The notes below the pieces were generated by a model. The model did not search any database. It was not told where the DNA came from and was given only the letters and a program-made list of their open reading frames with translations. Below are positions 62,682 through 64,000 of a DNA stretch of 64,000 nt, piece after piece. The DNA is from Luteibacter sp. (GTDB taxonomy: Bacteria; Pseudomonadota; Gammaproteobacteria; Xanthomonadales; Rhodanobacteraceae), in NCBI RefSeq assembly GCF_009912395.1, contig NZ_WNDO01000009.1, positions 107,466 to 171,465 of the forward strand, written 5' to 3'. The position numbers and the translations under genes are program-made. The stretch's first letter is position 1; the number at the start of each line of letters is the position of its first letter.

Positions 62682-63638
62682 ATGCATGGCAAAACTGACA
62701 ACGTCGCGCTGGAGGTCGGCCTGGTGCTCTACCCGGGCGCCCAGGAAGCGGCCATCCGCGGCCTGACCGACCTGTTCCAGATTGCCGACCGGCTCGTGCG
62801 CCGGGACGACGGCGACGCACCGACCATGCTGCGGGTCAGCCATTACGACGCCGATGCGCGGCGGGTGTTCGATTCGTCGCCCGGAGCGCGAGGCACGCCC
62901 CAGGCACTTGTGCTGCCGCCCAGCGTGGACGATCCGCTGGCCGCGCGGTTCCATCCGCCCATGGCAACGTGGCTGCATGCGCGGCATGCCGAGGGTGCGT
63001 TGCTGGCTGGTGTGTGTTCCGGGGTGTTCGCGCTGGCGTCCTCGGGTGCGCTAGGCGGCCGGTTGGTCACGGCGCATGGGATGTACGCGAGGGAGTTATC
63101 GCGGCGGCATCCTGACGTTCGCGTGGATGCCGATCGCGGCCTCCTCGACGATGGCCCCGTCGTGACCGGTGCCGGTCTCATGTCATGGACGGCTGTCGGG
63201 TTGCGTCTGGTCGAGCGCTTGCTCGGCGCTCAGGCGATGCTCGATACCGCGCGATACATGCAGGTGGATCCGCCGGGGATGATGACACCGACGGCATATG
63301 TTTTCTCGCCGGATTTCGATCATGGCGACACAGCCATCCTTCACGTGCAGCATCGGTTGCATCGTGCAGGGACGCGCGGCATCGATGTCGCGACGATGGC
63401 GGCCGAGGCAGGGCTCGGTGAGCGGACCTTCCTGCGTCGGTTCCAGAAAGCGACGGGGATGAAGCCCACCGCGTATTGCCAACATCTGCGCGTGGCGGAA
63501 GCCTGCGCGATGCTCTCGAGTACGCGATGGTCCATCGACCGGATCGCCTACCTTGTCGGCTACGAGGACACTGGTTCGTTCCGGAAAATCTTCGCCCGCA
63601 TCACTGGCATGTCGCCAGGCACGTATCGCGCTACCTGA
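62682..63638 (+). CDS. GlxA-family transcriptional regulator (DJ-1/PfpI + AraC HTH)
   Basis: 318 aa. N-terminal DJ-1/PfpI-like domain (about 10-185) with the nucleophile-elbow region GVCSGVFALASSG, and a C-terminal AraC-type double HTH (LGERTFLRRFQKATG, YEDTGSFRKIFARITGMSP). It is probably inactive as an amidase and used for ligand sensing. Divergent from the dienelactone hydrolase, its likely target. Confidence 0.88.
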   Translation: MHGKTDNVALEVGLVLYPGAQEAAIRGLTDLFQIADRLVRRDDGDAPTMLRVSHYDADARRVFDSSPGARGTPQALVLPPSVDDPLAARFHPPMATWLHARHAEGALLAGVCSGVFALASSGALGGRLVTAHGMYARELSRRHPDVRVDADRGLLDDGPVVTGAGLMSWTAVGLRLVERLLGAQAMLDTARYMQVDPPGMMTPTAYVFSPDFDHGDTAILHVQHRLHRAGTRGIDVATMAAEAGLGERTFLRRFQKATGMKPTAYCQHLRVAEACAMLSSTRWSIDRIAYLVGYEDTGSFRKIFARITGMSPGTYRAT

Positions 63639-63646
63639 CCCAGACT

Positions 63647-63783
63647 CGTCGTTTCTGCGCACGCAGGAACCCAGCGCGGGGCAATCGGTTGTCGCGTCGC
63701 GGCCTCCTACGTAAAAGCCGATGCAGCGCCCTCTCGATGCTGGCGAACCGGGGCGCTGGGTTCCTGTTTTCACAGGAACGACG
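63647..63783 (+). repeat. 137-bp dispersed repeat, copy 3
   Basis: Same family and orientation as the two copies at 37.6 kb; the left end is mutated (CGTCGTTTCTGCG). The right end is intact (GGAACGACG). Confidence 0.85.
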
Positions 63784-63793
63784 TGAGGTGATG

Positions 63794-63930
63794 TGTCGTT
63801 CCAGCGAACGCTGGAACCCAGCACTAGGCGGCCGGTTATCGCCTCGCGGCCTCCTACGCACAAGCCGATGCGACGCCCTCGCCATGCTGGTGAACCGAGA
63901 CGCTGGGTTCCTGTTTTCACAGGAACGACG
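63794..63930 (+). repeat. 137-bp dispersed repeat, copy 4
   Basis: Left end TGTCGTTCCAGCG, right end GGAACGACG, 10 bp after copy 3. The middle contains the shared GCGGCCTCCTACG block. Confidence 0.85.
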
Positions 63931-63941
63931 AGCTCGCGATC

Positions 63942-64000
63942 CGTCGTTCCAGCGCACGCTGGAACCCAGCGCGGTGCAATCGGTTATCGCGTCGCGGCCT
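63942..64000 (+). repeat. 136-bp dispersed repeat, copy 5 (cut by window end)
   Basis: Starts CGTCGTTCCAGCGCACGCTGG 11 bp after copy 4 and continues past the window, so the tandem array has at least three units here. Confidence 0.82.

Noticed and set aside
63183..63957. Minus-strand ORFs over the 137-bp repeats (RSCENRNPAPRF-type peptides)
   Set aside because: Such ORFs appear in each repeat copy only because the repeat lacks stops in that frame; no SD and no domain.

Overview
The window is a high-GC, gene-dense stretch of a gammaproteobacterial chromosome. Gene content and repeat style point to the Xanthomonadales, most likely Rhodanobacteraceae (Luteibacter/Dyella-like). Supporting signs are a three-domain Grx-HesB-rhodanese protein, monomeric NADP-isocitrate dehydrogenase, a Slt70-type transglycosylase, PQQ glucose dehydrogenase, MdtABC-type RND efflux, and many GTAG-headed REP palindromes. 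The assignment is inferred from families, not from a search. I saw no tRNA, rRNA, CRISPR array, prophage or transposase gene.

Layout. 0-11 kb: a membrane-anchored GH17 glucanase, Slt transglycosylase, an NDUFA9-like dehydrogenase, CCA-adding enzyme, RsgA, an AlaA-type aminotransferase, an SGNH hydrolase, an LpxH-like phosphoesterase and the glutaredoxin fusion. 11-19 kb: acyltransferase, two small exported proteins, an MgtA Mg2+ pump with an unusual leader carrying two small ORFs, LysR, and an aldo/keto reductase. 19-25 kb: two tandem secreted GDSL lipases with duplicated leaders, then isocitrate dehydrogenase. 25-33 kb: mdtABC efflux operon. 33-38 kb: cytochrome c5, AcpH, hydrolase-zapE pair, and an uncharacterised protein coupled to an AmiD-like amidase. 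38-45 kb: threonine aldolase, gluconokinase, AraC/Fsr efflux pair, and a divergent hmp/norR nitric oxide detoxification module with three NorR boxes. 45-53 kb: PQQ glucose dehydrogenase, acyl-CoA synthetase, NmrA-like protein, DUF2501 protein and a hybrid histidine kinase that run into each other. 53-57 kb: a cobalamin riboswitch followed by nrdAB. 57-64 kb: thioesterase, a MerR/aldo-keto reductase pair, QueF, a lipoprotein, a PEP-mutase/ICL family protein, DUF1328, dienelactone hydrolase and a GlxA-like regulator.

The most interesting non-coding signal is a pair of 287-nt elements (24590-24876 on the minus strand, 44704-44990 on the plus strand). They share conserved single-stranded blocks, but their helices differ in sequence while keeping base pairing: a 25-28 bp closing stem and at least four internal helices covary. 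This looks like a dispersed structured RNA family. Each copy lies just 3' of a REP palindrome. Three other repeat layers are present: about ten GTAG-REP palindromes (three of which supply the stop codon of a neighbouring gene), a 153-bp nested inverted repeat at 11339-11491, and a 136-137 bp element in tandem at 37.6 kb and 63.6 kb.

Regulatory logic visible in the sequence: NorR-type control of hmp, B12 repression of class Ia ribonucleotide reductase, a MerR-type 19-bp-spacer promoter that would give a leaderless merR-AKR transcript, a palindrome over the queF start, and a hairpin plus small-ORF leader before mgtA.
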